Of a DNA stretch of 47,657 nucleotides, positions 31,503 to 40,789 are shown piece by piece. Source of the DNA: Bacteroidales bacterium (lineage in GTDB: Bacteria; Bacteroidota; Bacteroidia; Bacteroidales; UBA932); the NCBI GenBank assembly GCA_017443845.1, contig JAFSXX010000003.1, positions 1-47,657 on the forward strand, written 5' to 3'. Below the pieces are notes generated by a model. That model worked only from the letters and a program-made list of their open reading frames with translations. It ran no database searches and was not told where the DNA came from. Both the position numbers and the translations under genes were made by a program. Position 1 is the stretch's first letter, and each line of letters begins with the position of its first letter.

Positions 31503-33755
31503 ATGAAAAATACTCTCTGCCTCCTGTACCTGGCGCTGCTGAGCGTGCTCTGCTCGTGTTCAGACGGACACGCATCCTATAAGGAAGGGGATGCCCAGGC
31601 TGCCGCGGCGGCCGCCCTGGCGGACCGCGTGCTGCCCTCCTCGCGCAGCCACTTCTTTTTCGAGACCGCCCCTTCCCCCGACGGAAAGGACTATTTCAGC
31701 CTTTATACCAAAGATGGCAAACTCCACGTCCGCGGCAACAATTCGAACTCTATGGCTGTAGGACTCAACTGGTATCTCCGCCACTACTGCTTCGTGGATG
31801 TAGGCTGGTTCGCCGGCGACAAGATAAAGATGCCCCGGGAACTGCCCGAGATAGAGATGGGCGACTGCACCATTGCGGCCCGTGTGGACAAGCGCTTCTT
31901 CCTGAATTATTGCACATTCGGCTATACGATGCCCTGGTGGGGCTGGGAAGAGTGGGAGCATTTCATCGACTGGATGGCTCTCAACGGCGTAAACCTGCCG
32001 CTGGCCATTACCGGACAGGAGTCGATCTGGTATGAGATATGGACCGAAATGGGCCTCTCAGACGAGGAGGTCCGCGCCTATTTCACCGGACCGGCGCACC
32101 TTCCGTGGCACAGGATGCAGAATATCGACCGCTGGGGCGGCCCGCTCCCGAAATCCTGGCTCGAAGGACAGATGGAGCTGCAGAAGAAGATCGTGGCGCG
32201 GGAGCGCGAACTTGGGATGAAGCCCGTCCTTCCCGCATTCGCAGGCCACGTGCCGCGCGAGCTGGCGCGCCTCTATCCCGACGCGCCGATGACCAGGCTC
32301 GAGGCCTGGTCCGGTTATCAGGACGAATATGCCTGCACCTTCCTCGACCCTATGAGCGACCTCTACACCGAAATCCAGAAGCGGTTTGTGGAGAAGGAGA
32401 CCGAGATTTACGGCACCGACCACATATACGGCATAGATATCTTCAACGAGCTGATGCCGCCCTCCTGGGAGCCCGATTATCTGGGCAGGGTGAGCCGTCA
32501 GGTCTATGAATCGCTCGAGAAGGCCGATCCGGATGCCATCTGGCTCCAGATGGGATGGCTCTTCTATAACGAGCGCAAGTATTGGACTCCGGACCGCGTG
32601 GAGGCTTATCTGACCTCAGTCCCTCGTGACAGGCAGATACTCCTCGACTATTATTGCGAGCGCCAGGAGGTCTGGAAGAGGACCGACAGTTTCTACGGGG
32701 TGCCCTTCATTTGGTGCTATCTTGGCAATTTCGGAGGCAATACGATGCTGGCGGGCAATGTGAAGCAGATATGCGATTCGCTCGAATACGCCCTGGCCAA
32801 TGCCGGAGACAATCTTCAGGGAATAGGCTCCACTTTGGAGGGATTCGATTGCAATCCGTATATGTACGAGTTTATCCTCGAGAAGCCGTGGATGCCCGTC
32901 GATGGCGGCGAGCCCGCCCATCTTGAGCCGCGTTGCTGGGCCGACCAGCTGTCGTTCTGGCGTACCGGAAAGGACGACCCCGAATCCCGGAAGGCGTGGT
33001 GGTATCTCTTCAACAAGATATATGTCTCGCCGTCCCGTCCGGGGCAGAGCTCGCTCGTGACTATCCGCCCGACATTCGGCAAGTACCGTACCTATTATGC
33101 CCGTCCCGCTACCGGGTATCGCGACTCCGACCTGCTCGCCGCGCTGGAGCATCTGCTCAAGGCCGGGGGCAGTGGGGATGCCTACTGCTTCGATGTGGCG
33201 AATCTGGCCCGGCAGCTTCTGGCCAATCATTATCTGACGGTTTTCGCCGATTACGAGGCGGCTTTCAAGGCGAAGGACAGGGCGCGGATGTCGGAGCTCG
33301 AGGCGGTCCTCACGGGGATTATCGACGATATGGAGAGAATCACCGGAACGCAGCGCGACTTCCTGCTGGGCAAATGGATCGAGGATGCCCGTGCGTGGGG
33401 AGCGACCCCCGAAGAGGCCGATTATTTCGAGTCCAATGCCAGGAACCTGCTGACCACCTGGAGCGGTGAGGATATGCTGCTCAACGATTATGCGGCCCGT
33501 CAGTGGAACGGCCTGCTCTCATCGTTCTACAAGGTCCGATGGACAATGTTCTTCGATGCCGTCAATGCGGCGCTCGACGCCGGCGAGGAGTTCGACGAGG
33601 AGCATTATCAGGCATATTGGAAGGCGGTCACCGCATTCGAGGGCCGCTGGTGGCGGGAGCGCATCGGCAAGTTCCCTTCCAAACCCTATGGCGATGCCGT
33701 CGGAATAGCCTCCGATATCTGCCTGCGATATGGGGATTCAATTAGGAATAAATAA
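31503..33755 (+). CDS. alpha-N-acetylglucosaminidase, glycoside hydrolase family 89
   Basis: 750 residues; a lipoprotein signal peptide ends VLCSC. The layout is that of human NAGLU: small N-terminal domain, then a TIM barrel (about 125-470) and an all-alpha C-terminal domain. Motifs YCTFGYTMPWWGWEEWE, MALNGVNLPLAITGQE, GPAHLPWHRMQNIDRW and PAFAGHVPREL are diagnostic. Catalytic glutamates fall at Glu316 (IFNELMPP) and Glu446 (GSTLEGFD), matching NAGLU. It removes terminal alpha-linked GlcNAc, found in heparan sulfate and in gastric-type mucin caps. Surface or periplasmic location suggests host-glycan use. No SusC/D pair or other glycosidase is adjacent, so it is an orphan gene rather than part of a utilization locus in this window. 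Confidence 0.95.
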   Translation: MKNTLCLLYLALLSVLCSCSDGHASYKEGDAQAAAAAALADRVLPSSRSHFFFETAPSPDGKDYFSLYTKDGKLHVRGNNSNSMAVGLNWYLRHYCFVDVGWFAGDKIKMPRELPEIEMGDCTIAARVDKRFFLNYCTFGYTMPWWGWEEWEHFIDWMALNGVNLPLAITGQESIWYEIWTEMGLSDEEVRAYFTGPAHLPWHRMQNIDRWGGPLPKSWLEGQMELQKKIVARERELGMKPVLPAFAGHVPRELARLYPDAPMTRLEAWSGYQDEYACTFLDPMSDLYTEIQKRFVEKETEIYGTDHIYGIDIFNELMPPSWEPDYLGRVSRQVYESLEKADPDAIWLQMGWLFYNERKYWTPDRVEAYLTSVPRDRQILLDYYCERQEVWKRTDSFYGVPFIWCYLGNFGGNTMLAGNVKQICDSLEYALANAGDNLQGIGSTLEGFDCNPYMYEFILEKPWMPVDGGEPAHLEPRCWADQLSFWRTGKDDPESRKAWWYLFNKIYVSPSRPGQSSLVTIRPTFGKYRTYYARPATGYRDSDLLAALEHLLKAGGSGDAYCFDVANLARQLLANHYLTVFADYEAAFKAKDRARMSELEAVLTGIIDDMERITGTQRDFLLGKWIEDARAWGATPEEADYFESNARNLLTTWSGEDMLLNDYAARQWNGLLSSFYKVRWTMFFDAVNAALDAGEEFDEEHYQAYWKAVTAFEGRWWRERIGKFPSKPYGDAVGIASDICLRYGDSIRNK

Positions 33756-33756
33756 G

Positions 33757-33764
33757 TATATTTG
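33757..33764 (+). promoter_or_regulatory. -7 box before the coiled-coil protein
   Basis: TATATTTG directly after the GH89 stop, 16 nt before ATG 33781. The -33 site would lie within GH89 codons and is not convincing. Confidence 0.5.
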
Positions 33765-33780
33765 CCAAAATTTTGAGAAT

Positions 33781-34338
33781 ATGAAAAGGATGTTTTTGAT
33801 TGTGGCGGCGCTGCTGGGAATGGTTTGCTGCGGCACTGCCCAGAATACCAACCGCGAGGTCGGTCTTTCGGTGGAGCAGGCGCAGGTCGCTGTCGACGAC
33901 GCTTCCCGCAAATACGAGAATGTTTACAAGGACGGCAAGGACGATGTGGACCGCCTCAAGAGGGAGGTCAACCGCATCAACAAGGAACTGAGCATCCTCA
34001 AGAAGGACCGCAAAGATGCCAACGAGAACGTAAAGGCGTTCAGGGATGTACTCAAGATCCGCAAGGATGCCTTCAAGCTCCAGAAGAAAGCCGGTGCCGA
34101 CAAGGAGCAGCTCGATATCCTGAAGAACGACATCAAGGATTCCGAGCGCCAGTTCAAGGATGCCAAGGGTACCCTCAAGCGCCTCGACAACCGTATCAGC
34201 GACTATAAGAAAGATGTAGCTTCGCTCAAGAAACGCATCCGCGCAATAGAAAAAGGCATCTCCGCTGCCAAGAAGGACCTCAAAGCCCAGCAAAAGGAAC
34301 TGAAGGCGGCCGAGAAGGCGGCTGCTGTCCAAGAGTAG
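33781..34338 (+). CDS. secreted Lys-rich coiled-coil protein
   Basis: 185 residues from ATG 33781 (MKRMFLIVAALLG); an in-frame start at 33730 lies inside GH89. The signal peptide ends near CCGTAQ; either signal peptidase I after TAQ or lipidation at a Cys is possible. The rest (about 30-180) is almost continuous alpha-helix with heptad spacing and very high Lys, Asp and Glu content, for example KKRIRAIEKGISAAKKDLKAQQ. No enzyme motif. Likely a periplasmic filament or spacer, or an envelope-associated protein; no named family recognised. Confidence 0.8.
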   Translation: MKRMFLIVAALLGMVCCGTAQNTNREVGLSVEQAQVAVDDASRKYENVYKDGKDDVDRLKREVNRINKELSILKKDRKDANENVKAFRDVLKIRKDAFKLQKKAGADKEQLDILKNDIKDSERQFKDAKGTLKRLDNRISDYKKDVASLKKRIRAIEKGISAAKKDLKAQQKELKAAEKAAAVQE

Positions 34339-34380
34339 CATTTCGACTCCGCTTTTGAAACATTTTTCAAAAACCTTCGT

Positions 34381-34431
34381 ATAAATGAGTGCGTCGGCAG
34401 GGAATTTGACCCTCGCGGCGCATTCATTTAT
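34381..34431 (+). promoter_or_regulatory. long stem-loop in the leader of the primary sigma factor gene
   Basis: Arms 34381-34396 and 34416-34431 pair over 16 positions with two G-U pairs, and AGGG/CCCT extends the stem around an AATTTGA loop. No U-run follows, so it does not look like a terminator. It ends 21 nt before the rpoD ATG, just upstream of an AGGAG (34438-34442), which is unusual here. It could control translation or stability of the sigma mRNA. Confidence 0.55.
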
Positions 34432-34452
34432 TATATGAGGAGTTAGAGTCAG

Positions 34453-35313
34453 ATGAGACAGTTAAAGATTACAAAATCCATCACCAACCGAGAGAGCGCG
34501 TCGCTCGACAAGTATCTGCAGGAAATAGGCCGCGAGGAACTTATCACCGTCGAAGAAGAGGTGGAACTCGCACAGCGTATCCGAAACGGGGACCAGGCGG
34601 CCCTCGAGAAGCTTACAAGGGCCAATCTGCGATTCGTCGTTTCGGTGGCAAAGCAGTACCAGAACCAGGGAATCAGCCTTCCGGACCTTATCAACGAGGG
34701 AAACCTCGGACTTATAAAGGCCGCCGAGAAGTTCGATGAGACCCGAGGCTTCAAGTTCATCTCCTATGCTGTGTGGTGGATCCGTCAGTCCATCCTCCAG
34801 GCTTTGGCGGAGCAGAGCCGTATAGTGCGCCTGCCCCTTAACCAGGTCGGCTCCCTCAATAAGATCAACAAGGCCCTCTCGAAGTTCGAGCAGGAGCACG
34901 AGCGTATGCCTTCGGCCGATGAGTTGGCCGAGTACCTCGACATCCCCGCCGAGAAGATCGCCGACACCCTGCGTGTTAGCGGTCGCCACGTCTCCGTGGA
35001 TGCTCCCTTCGTGGACGGCGAGGACAACAGCCTGCTCGACGTGCTGGTGAATCCCGATTCCCCCAATGCCGATACGGGCCTCGTCAATGAGTCGCTCAAC
35101 AAGGAGATTGAGCGCGCCCTCTCGACCCTTACCGAGCGCGAGCGCGACATCATCCGATACTTCTTCGGCATCGGCTGCCAGGAGATGACCCTCGAGGAGA
35201 TCGGCGAGAAGTTCGGCCTCACACGCGAGCGCGTGCGCCAGATCAAGGAGAAGGCGGTCCGCCGCCTGCGCCACAGCGCCCGCAGCAAACTGCTCAAGAG
35301 CTATCTCGGTTAA
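34453..35313 (+). CDS. rpoD: primary RNA polymerase sigma factor (sigma-70 group, RpoD)
   Basis: 286 residues, the short primary sigma of Bacteroidota without the long region 1.1. [24 protein letters not shown] is region 2.1-2.2, [29 protein letters not shown] covers 2.3-2.4, [12 protein letters not shown] lies in 3.2, and [23 protein letters not shown] is the region 4.2 helix-turn-helix. It directs transcription at the TTTG/TAnnTTTG promoters seen across the window. Residue [15 protein letters not shown] at the N-terminus is a phylum-typical start. A structured leader precedes it and the second symporter gene follows 12 bp later. Confidence 0.96.
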   Translation: MRQLKITKSITNRESASLDKYLQEIGREELITVEEEVELAQRIRNGDQAALEKLTRANLRFVVSVAKQYQNQGISLPDLINEGNLGLIKAAEKFDETRGFKFISYAVWWIRQSILQALAEQSRIVRLPLNQVGSLNKINKALSKFEQEHERMPSADELAEYLDIPAEKIADTLRVSGRHVSVDAPFVDGEDNSLLDVLVNPDSPNADTGLVNESLNKEIERALSTLTERERDIIRYFFGIGCQEMTLEEIGEKFGLTRERVRQIKEKAVRRLRHSARSKLLKSYLG

Positions 35314-35325
35314 TCGGAGGTAGCT

Positions 35326-36711
35326 ATGTCGGGCTTCTGGTCATCGGTAGGCGAGGGAATCGTCGCATTCAGCGATTTCATTTGCGGATATCCGCTCTTC
35401 TTCCTCCTCATCGGGGGAGGACTGTTTTTCCTCGTCTATTCCCGCTTCACCCCGCTTCGCCGATACGGCAGGGCTGTCCAGGCCCTCAGGGTGAAGGACG
35501 ATGCCGCATCCGGCCAGATTTCCTCCTTCGAGGCGCTGACCAGCGCCATAGCCGCCACGGTGGGAATGGGCAATATCGCCGGTGTGGCGGTAGCCCTCTC
35601 CGTAGGAGGCCCGGGCGCCATCTTCTGGATGTGGATCAGCGCGATAGTGGGGATGGCCACGAAGTTCTTCGAAGGGACCCTCTCCGTGATGTACAAGGGG
35701 CGTGACGACGCCGGCGAGGTGCAGGGCGGCCCGATGTATATGATTGTGGAGGGGCTGGGCCGCAAATGGAAGCCGATGGCCGTATTCTTTTCGATATTCG
35801 GCCTTATCGGAACCTTGTGCGTGATGCAGTCGAACCAGCTGACCGAGTCGGTGACGACCCTCTTCTTCGCTCCCGAAAGCAATACGCCCACTCTACGCCT
35901 GATAATAGGCGTCGTTATCTGCATCATTGTCTCGACAGTTATCCTGGGAGGTATCAAGCGCATTTCCAAGATAGCATCCAAGATAGTCCCGCTGATGGTG
36001 GCGCTCTATTTCCTGCTGGTCTTCTATATAATGATACGCCACATCTCGCTGGTGCCCGGAGTCTTCCGCGATATCTTCACAGGTGCGTTCACTCCCCGCG
36101 GGGCGCTTGGAGGCGGCATCGGCTCCATCATTATGGTGGCCCTCACAGGCGTGCGCCGCGCCGCCCTGGTCAATGAGGCGGGAGTTGGCACGGCCTCGAT
36201 GATGCACGGTGCTTCGAAGAATAACGAGCCTGTGCGCGAGGGCCTGGTGGCAATGCTCGGCCCTTCGATAGATTCCGGCCTTGTCTGTACCCTCACTGCC
36301 ATCGCCATCCTCACGGGAGCCGCCATCGATCCCTCGATTGTCCCCTCCGGCACCGGAATGGGCTCGATGGAGGGGCTGAAATTCGCCCTCAATGCCTTTT
36401 CGGCCGCCATTCCCGGCGTGGGGTCGTATCTGCTTTTCGCTATCGTACTGATGTTCGCGTTCAGCACGATGTTCTCCTATTCTTATTACGGACAAAAATG
36501 TACCGGTTTCCTTTTCGGAGCCCGCTACTCCAAATATTATAACTGGTTTTTCCTGGCAATGCTGATCGTGGCGGCGGTGATACCGCTGAAGGTGGCCGTA
36601 AGCCTGATAGACGCCGCGTATGCCCTGATGGCAATCCCGACGATGCTTACCCTCTTCATCCTCGCCCCCAAGGTCCGCAAAGCCATGGACGACTACTTTA
36701 AGAAGAAATGA
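35326..36711 (+). CDS. AGCS family Na+/alanine-glycine-type symporter, copy 2
   Basis: 461 residues and ten or so membrane helices. Motifs parallel copy 1: AIAATVGMGNIAGVAVALSV, GGPGAIFWMWISAIVGMATKF, GGPMYMIVEGLG, GVRRAALVNEAGVGTASMMH and AFSTMFSYSYYGQK. Here the Glu/Gly loop around GVGTASMMHGAS differs from the GLGSAPNAAATA of copy 1, so substrate preference may differ. The stop overlaps the ATG of argS (36708-36711), the same kind of coupling as copy 1 with umuD. Confidence 0.92.
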   Translation: MSGFWSSVGEGIVAFSDFICGYPLFFLLIGGGLFFLVYSRFTPLRRYGRAVQALRVKDDAASGQISSFEALTSAIAATVGMGNIAGVAVALSVGGPGAIFWMWISAIVGMATKFFEGTLSVMYKGRDDAGEVQGGPMYMIVEGLGRKWKPMAVFFSIFGLIGTLCVMQSNQLTESVTTLFFAPESNTPTLRLIIGVVICIIVSTVILGGIKRISKIASKIVPLMVALYFLLVFYIMIRHISLVPGVFRDIFTGAFTPRGALGGGIGSIIMVALTGVRRAALVNEAGVGTASMMHGASKNNEPVREGLVAMLGPSIDSGLVCTLTAIAILTGAAIDPSIVPSGTGMGSMEGLKFALNAFSAAIPGVGSYLLFAIVLMFAFSTMFSYSYYGQKCTGFLFGARYSKYYNWFFLAMLIVAAVIPLKVAVSLIDAAYALMAIPTMLTLFILAPKVRKAMDDYFKKK

Positions 36712-38489
36712 TGAATCCTATCCAGCTTTTGACAGAAAAGGCCGTACAGGCCGTGAAGGCGCTTTATGGCGCAGAGGTGCCCGAATCGATGCTCCAGTTC
36801 CAGGCCACCCGCAAGGACTTCGAGGGTGACGTGACCCTTGTCGTATTCCCGTTGTTGCGTACAAGCCGCAAGGGGCCCGAGCAGACGGCGCAGGAAATGG
36901 GGGAGTGGCTCTCTGCCAATGTTCCTGAAGTGGCCTCGTTCAATGTCGTCAAAGGCTTCCTCAATATCAAACTCTCGGCGGCATACTGGGCAGGCGTCCT
37001 CAAGGCTATAGCCTCCGACCCCGGTTTCGGCCAGCTTCCTTCTACCGGCAAGACCGTGATGGTCGAATTCTCGTCGCCCAATACCAACAAGCCCCTCCAC
37101 CTGGGCCACGTCCGCAACAACCTTCTCGGCTGGTCGGTCTCCAAACTGCTCGAGGCCTGCGGCCATAAGGTGGTGAAGGTCAACCTGGTCAACGACCGCG
37201 GCATCCATATCTGCAAATCGATGCTCGCCTGGCTCAAATGCGGCAACGGGGCGACTCCCGAAAGCACCGGCAAGAAGGGCGACCACCTCATCGGCGACTA
37301 CTATGTCAAGTTCAACGACCTGCTGAAGGCCGAGGTGAAAGAACTGGTGGCCGGCGGAATGGATGAGGAAGAGGCCGAGAAGAACGCCCCGATCCTCAGG
37401 GAGGCGCAGGAGATGCTCGTCAAGTGGGAGCAGGGCGATCCCGAGGTGGTAGCCCTCTGGAAGAAGATGAACGGCTGGGTTTACGAAGGGTTCGACAAGA
37501 CATACGAGAGCCTCGGCATCAAATTCGACCGCATCTACTATGAGTCCCAGACCTACAAGAACGGCAAATCGCTCGTGGCGGAGGGACTCGAAAAGGGAGT
37601 CTTCTACCGCAGGGATGACGGCTCGGTATGGTGCGACCTGACGGGCGACGGACTCGACGAGAAGCTGCTCCTGCGCAAGGACGGCACCTCGGTCTATATG
37701 ACCCAGGACCTCGGAACGGCCCAGCAGCGCTACGACGAATACAAGTTCGACGAGCTGATATATGTGGTGGGCAACGAGCAGAATTACCACTTCCAAGTGC
37801 TCAAGCTCATCCTCAAGAAACTGGGCTTCGGGTGGTCCGATGCCATATATCACCTCTCCTACGGAATGGTGGAGCTCCCCGAGGGCAAGATGAAATCCCG
37901 CGAGGGCACCGTCGTCGATGCAGACGACCTTATCGAGAAGATGTACGCCACGGCCAAAGAGACCTCGCTCGAACTCGGCAAACTCGAGGGAATGCCCGAG
38001 GCGGAGCAGGAAGAACTCTTCAGGATGCTCGGGCTGGGCGCCCTCAAATACTTCATCATCAAGGTTGATCCCCGCAAGACGATGCTTTTCGATCCCAAGG
38101 AGTCCATCGACTTCAACGGCAATACCGGCCCCTTCATACAGTACACCCACGCGCGCATCAAGTCGATCCTGCGCAAGGCGGCTGAACAGGGGATCGAAGC
38201 TTCGGCCACGGGTGCGCCCGTTCTGGAGAAGGAACAGTCTATTATCCAGCTGCTCAGCTCGTATCCCGACAAGGTCCGCGAGGCGGGCGAGGCCCATTCC
38301 CCGGCCATCATCGCCAACTATGCCTACGAACTGGCCAAAGAGTTCAACCAGTACTACCACGACGTGACCATCCTGCGCGAGGAGGATGCTGCAGTCCGTT
38401 CGCAGCGTCTGCTGCTGATAGGCGAGATAGCTTCCGTGCTGGTCAAGGCGATGGATATACTGGGAATCAGGCTTCCTGAGAGAATGTAA
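36708..38489 (+). CDS. argS: arginyl-tRNA synthetase
   Basis: 593 residues; class I synthetase charging tRNA-Arg. The N-terminal additional domain (1-115) is followed by VEFSSPNTNKPLHLGHVRNN with the HIGH motif as HLGH, VNDRGIHICKSMLA, YMTQDLGTAQQRYDEY, and the KMSKS equivalent GKMKSREGTVV. The C-terminal helical anticodon-binding domain ends MDILGIRLPERM, the standard ArgRS terminus. ATGATG at 36708-36713 offers two starts; the first overlaps the symporter stop. Confidence 0.97.
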   Translation: MMNPIQLLTEKAVQAVKALYGAEVPESMLQFQATRKDFEGDVTLVVFPLLRTSRKGPEQTAQEMGEWLSANVPEVASFNVVKGFLNIKLSAAYWAGVLKAIASDPGFGQLPSTGKTVMVEFSSPNTNKPLHLGHVRNNLLGWSVSKLLEACGHKVVKVNLVNDRGIHICKSMLAWLKCGNGATPESTGKKGDHLIGDYYVKFNDLLKAEVKELVAGGMDEEEAEKNAPILREAQEMLVKWEQGDPEVVALWKKMNGWVYEGFDKTYESLGIKFDRIYYESQTYKNGKSLVAEGLEKGVFYRRDDGSVWCDLTGDGLDEKLLLRKDGTSVYMTQDLGTAQQRYDEYKFDELIYVVGNEQNYHFQVLKLILKKLGFGWSDAIYHLSYGMVELPEGKMKSREGTVVDADDLIEKMYATAKETSLELGKLEGMPEAEQEELFRMLGLGALKYFIIKVDPRKTMLFDPKESIDFNGNTGPFIQYTHARIKSILRKAAEQGIEASATGAPVLEKEQSIIQLLSSYPDKVREAGEAHSPAIIANYAYELAKEFNQYYHDVTILREEDAAVRSQRLLLIGEIASVLVKAMDILGIRLPERM

Positions 38490-38540
38490 CGGGACTTCGT
38501 GCCCTCGGCGGTAAAAATATCGCTTCTGATGCATTTTATT

Positions 38541-38571
38541 TTTGGTTTTTATGAAAAACTCCCTATAATTG
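38541..38571 (+). promoter_or_regulatory. promoter of the acidic small protein
   Basis: TTTG (38541-38544), 19 nt, TATAATTG (38564-38571), one mismatch from TAnnTTTG. ATG 38597 lies 25 nt downstream. Confidence 0.65.
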
Positions 38572-38596
38572 CATCATCAAACTTTTATTGAACGAT

Positions 38597-38959
38597 ATGG
38601 ACAACAAAACACCAAAGAAAAGAGCTGCCATCAGCTATGAGAACATGTCCCAGGAACTTCTCGATGCCTTCAAAGAGAAATATCCCCACGGATATGCCGA
38701 TTATCTGAGCGACATTATCAAGGTTGACAAACCGGACGGCAGTTGTTTCTATGCAGTCTCCCTGGAAGTTCCCGACGCCATCTATCTCGTAAAAATAAAA
38801 GTGAAGGTCGATGACCGCGAGGATATCGAGAACGGACTTTTCAAAGATGAGAATGACGAGGACGGAGACGAGCCCGAGGAGGACGGAGGATTCCCCGTCA
38901 ATGACGACGACCTTGCCGCCTCGCCAGATGTGAATTCCGGCGACGATTCCGACGAATAA
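38597..38959 (+). CDS. conserved small acidic protein
   Basis: 120 residues from ATG 38597 (a TTG at 38588 is in frame). Residues 1-80 form a compact domain: SYENMSQELLDAFKEKYPHG, then YLSDIIKVDKPDGSCFYAV and YLVKIKVKVDD strands. The last 40 residues are almost all Asp, Glu, Gly and Ser, a disordered acidic tail. No signal peptide; cytosolic. Single gene with its own promoter and terminator. Similar Bacteroidales ORFs with the same SYENxSxELLxxFKxKYP opening exist to my knowledge, but no function is known to me; the acidic tail suggests binding to a basic partner or nucleic-acid protein. Confidence 0.85.
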   Translation: MDNKTPKKRAAISYENMSQELLDAFKEKYPHGYADYLSDIIKVDKPDGSCFYAVSLEVPDAIYLVKIKVKVDDREDIENGLFKDENDEDGDEPEEDGGFPVNDDDLAASPDVNSGDDSDE

Positions 38960-38976
38960 CAGAAAGAAAACGCTTA

Positions 38977-39010
38977 CAGAGAACACCGACGAGGTGTTTC
39001 TCTGTTTTTT
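38977..39010 (+). terminator. intrinsic terminator
   Basis: CAGAGAAACACC-like stem: CAGAGA.ACACC pairs GGTGT.TCTCTG around GACGA, followed by TTTTTT. It ends the small acidic-protein transcript 18 bases before the ClC start. Confidence 0.9.
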
Positions 39011-39028
39011 ATATACACGATAAGAGGA

Positions 39029-40789
39029 ATGGCTTTTTTCAATAAACTGCTCTCAAGGTTCAAGGCCTTGCCCGAACGCACGATGCTGGTCATACTGGCA
39101 ATAGTCGTGGGCTTGTGCAGCGGCCTTATGGCGGTCCTCCTCAAGAAGCTCATCTCCCTCATACACACCGGCCTTACCGGATGGTTCGACGCCCCGGTAT
39201 ATAATTACCTCTATCTGGTCTATCCCGGTATAGGTATGCTTCTGTCGTATCTTTTCGTGAAATATTTCGTGCGCGACGACATCAGCCACGGCGTCACCAA
39301 GGTGCTCATTTCCGTCTCGAAGCAGAAATCCAACATAGCCCGCCACAACATCTGGTCGTCGGTGGGCGCCAGCGCGATGACCATCGGATTCGGCGGCAGT
39401 GTCGGAGCCGAGGCCCCGATAGTCTATTCAGGAGCCGCCATCGGTTCCAACATAGCGCGCGCCCTCAAGCTTCCCTATAAGGACGTTACCATCCTTCTGG
39501 GCTGCGGTGCGGCTTCCGCCATCGCAGGTATCTTCTCCGCGCCCCTGGCCGGAGTCCTCTTCACGCTGGAGATCCTGCTCTTCAATATCTCGATGTCCTC
39601 CATCCTGACGCTGCTGCTCTCCTCGGTGACGGCCACCGTGGTGTCGTATGTCTTTACCGGCACCTCGGTCTCCTTCCCCAGCACGCTGCAGGAGTTTTCG
39701 ATGGGCAATCTGCCGTTTTATCTGATATTGGGCATCTTCTGCGGCGCGATGTCGCTCTACTTCATGCGCACCTCGCTCTGGCTCGAGGACAAGATGCGCA
39801 ACATCCGCCGCCGCGGTTTGAGATGGCTTCTGTGCGCCTCGCTCCTGGGCCTGCTGATATTCTTCTTCCCGCCCCTCTACGGCGAGGGATACGACTCCCT
39901 TACGATGATGCTCAACAATAATTCGGTTGACATCGCAGGCGGCGTACTGGGAACGGTCCTGGTCAACAAGTGGGCTATATGGCTCTTCTTCGTGGCCATC
40001 CTCCTGGCGAAGGTCTTCGCCACGGCGTTCACCAATGCGGGAGGCGGAGTGGGAGGTACCTTCGGCCCGACCCTGTTCACCGGAGGCATAGCCGGCTTCG
40101 TAGTGGCCCGCTTCCTCAATATGACCGGCATCCACGCAGTTCCCGAGGCCAATTTCGTACTCGTGGGTATGGCCGGGATGATGGCCGGGGTCATGCAGGC
40201 TCCGATGACCGCGATCTTCCTCATCGCCGAGCTTACCGGAGGATACGACCTCCTGCTGCCCCTTATTCTGACTTCGGCCGCTTCGTTTGCTACGATCCGT
40301 ACGGTCGAGCCCTATTCGATCTATACCAAGCGCATCGCCAGCCAGGGCGAACTCCTGACCCACGACAACGACCAGGCGGTGCTCACCCTTCTGAAACTCT
40401 CGGATTTCATCGAAACGGACTTCAAGCCCATAATCGGCGACCGCAGCCTGGCCGACCTGGTCAAGGTCATCGCATCGTCCGACCGCAACGTCTATCCCGT
40501 CCTCGACCACGAGAAGCATTTCATAGGCATCATATTCCTCAACGACGTGAGGGAGGTGATGTTCGACCACGACAATTATTACAAAATACATATTTCAGAA
40601 TTCCTGAAAGCGGCTCCGGCAGTCGTTTACAGTGACGAGAAGATGGAGACGGTGATGGAGAAATTCGAGCTGACGAATGCCTGGAACCTTCCGGTCGTCG
40701 ACCGCGACGGCGTTTACCTCGGATTTGTCTCCAAGTCGAAGATCTTCTCGTCCTACAGGGAGCAACTCCAGCAGGTATCCCATGAATAA
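39029..40789 (+). CDS. ClC-family chloride channel/antiporter with CBS domains
   Basis: 586 residues; about ten to twelve membrane helices then a cytosolic CBS pair (about 455-580). Filter motifs: GFGGSVGAEAPIVYSG (the GxEGP element as GAEAP, gating Glu retained), GGGVGGTFGPTLFTGG (GxFxP-like), and GMAGMMAGVMQAPMTAIFLIAELTGGYDLL. The CBS region contains SSDRNVYPVLDHEKHFIGII and AWNLPVVDRDGVYLGFVSKS. It moves Cl- and perhaps H+ across the inner membrane and may sense nucleotides through CBS. Whether it is a channel or exchanger cannot be read from the motifs alone. Overlaps tex by eight bases. Confidence 0.93.
   Translation: MAFFNKLLSRFKALPERTMLVILAIVVGLCSGLMAVLLKKLISLIHTGLTGWFDAPVYNYLYLVYPGIGMLLSYLFVKYFVRDDISHGVTKVLISVSKQKSNIARHNIWSSVGASAMTIGFGGSVGAEAPIVYSGAAIGSNIARALKLPYKDVTILLGCGAASAIAGIFSAPLAGVLFTLEILLFNISMSSILTLLLSSVTATVVSYVFTGTSVSFPSTLQEFSMGNLPFYLILGIFCGAMSLYFMRTSLWLEDKMRNIRRRGLRWLLCASLLGLLIFFFPPLYGEGYDSLTMMLNNNSVDIAGGVLGTVLVNKWAIWLFFVAILLAKVFATAFTNAGGGVGGTFGPTLFTGGIAGFVVARFLNMTGIHAVPEANFVLVGMAGMMAGVMQAPMTAIFLIAELTGGYDLLLPLILTSAASFATIRTVEPYSIYTKRIASQGELLTHDNDQAVLTLLKLSDFIETDFKPIIGDRSLADLVKVIASSDRNVYPVLDHEKHFIGIIFLNDVREVMFDHDNYYKIHISEFLKAAPAVVYSDEKMETVMEKFELTNAWNLPVVDRDGVYLGFVSKSKIFSSYREQLQQVSHE

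Noticed and set aside
34406-34434. TTGACC, 17-nt spacer, TATTAT: an E. coli-style -35/-10 in the rpoD leader
   Set aside because: The primary sigma of this phylum reads TTTG/TAnnTTTG; the words also form part of the leader stem, so the match is probably chance.
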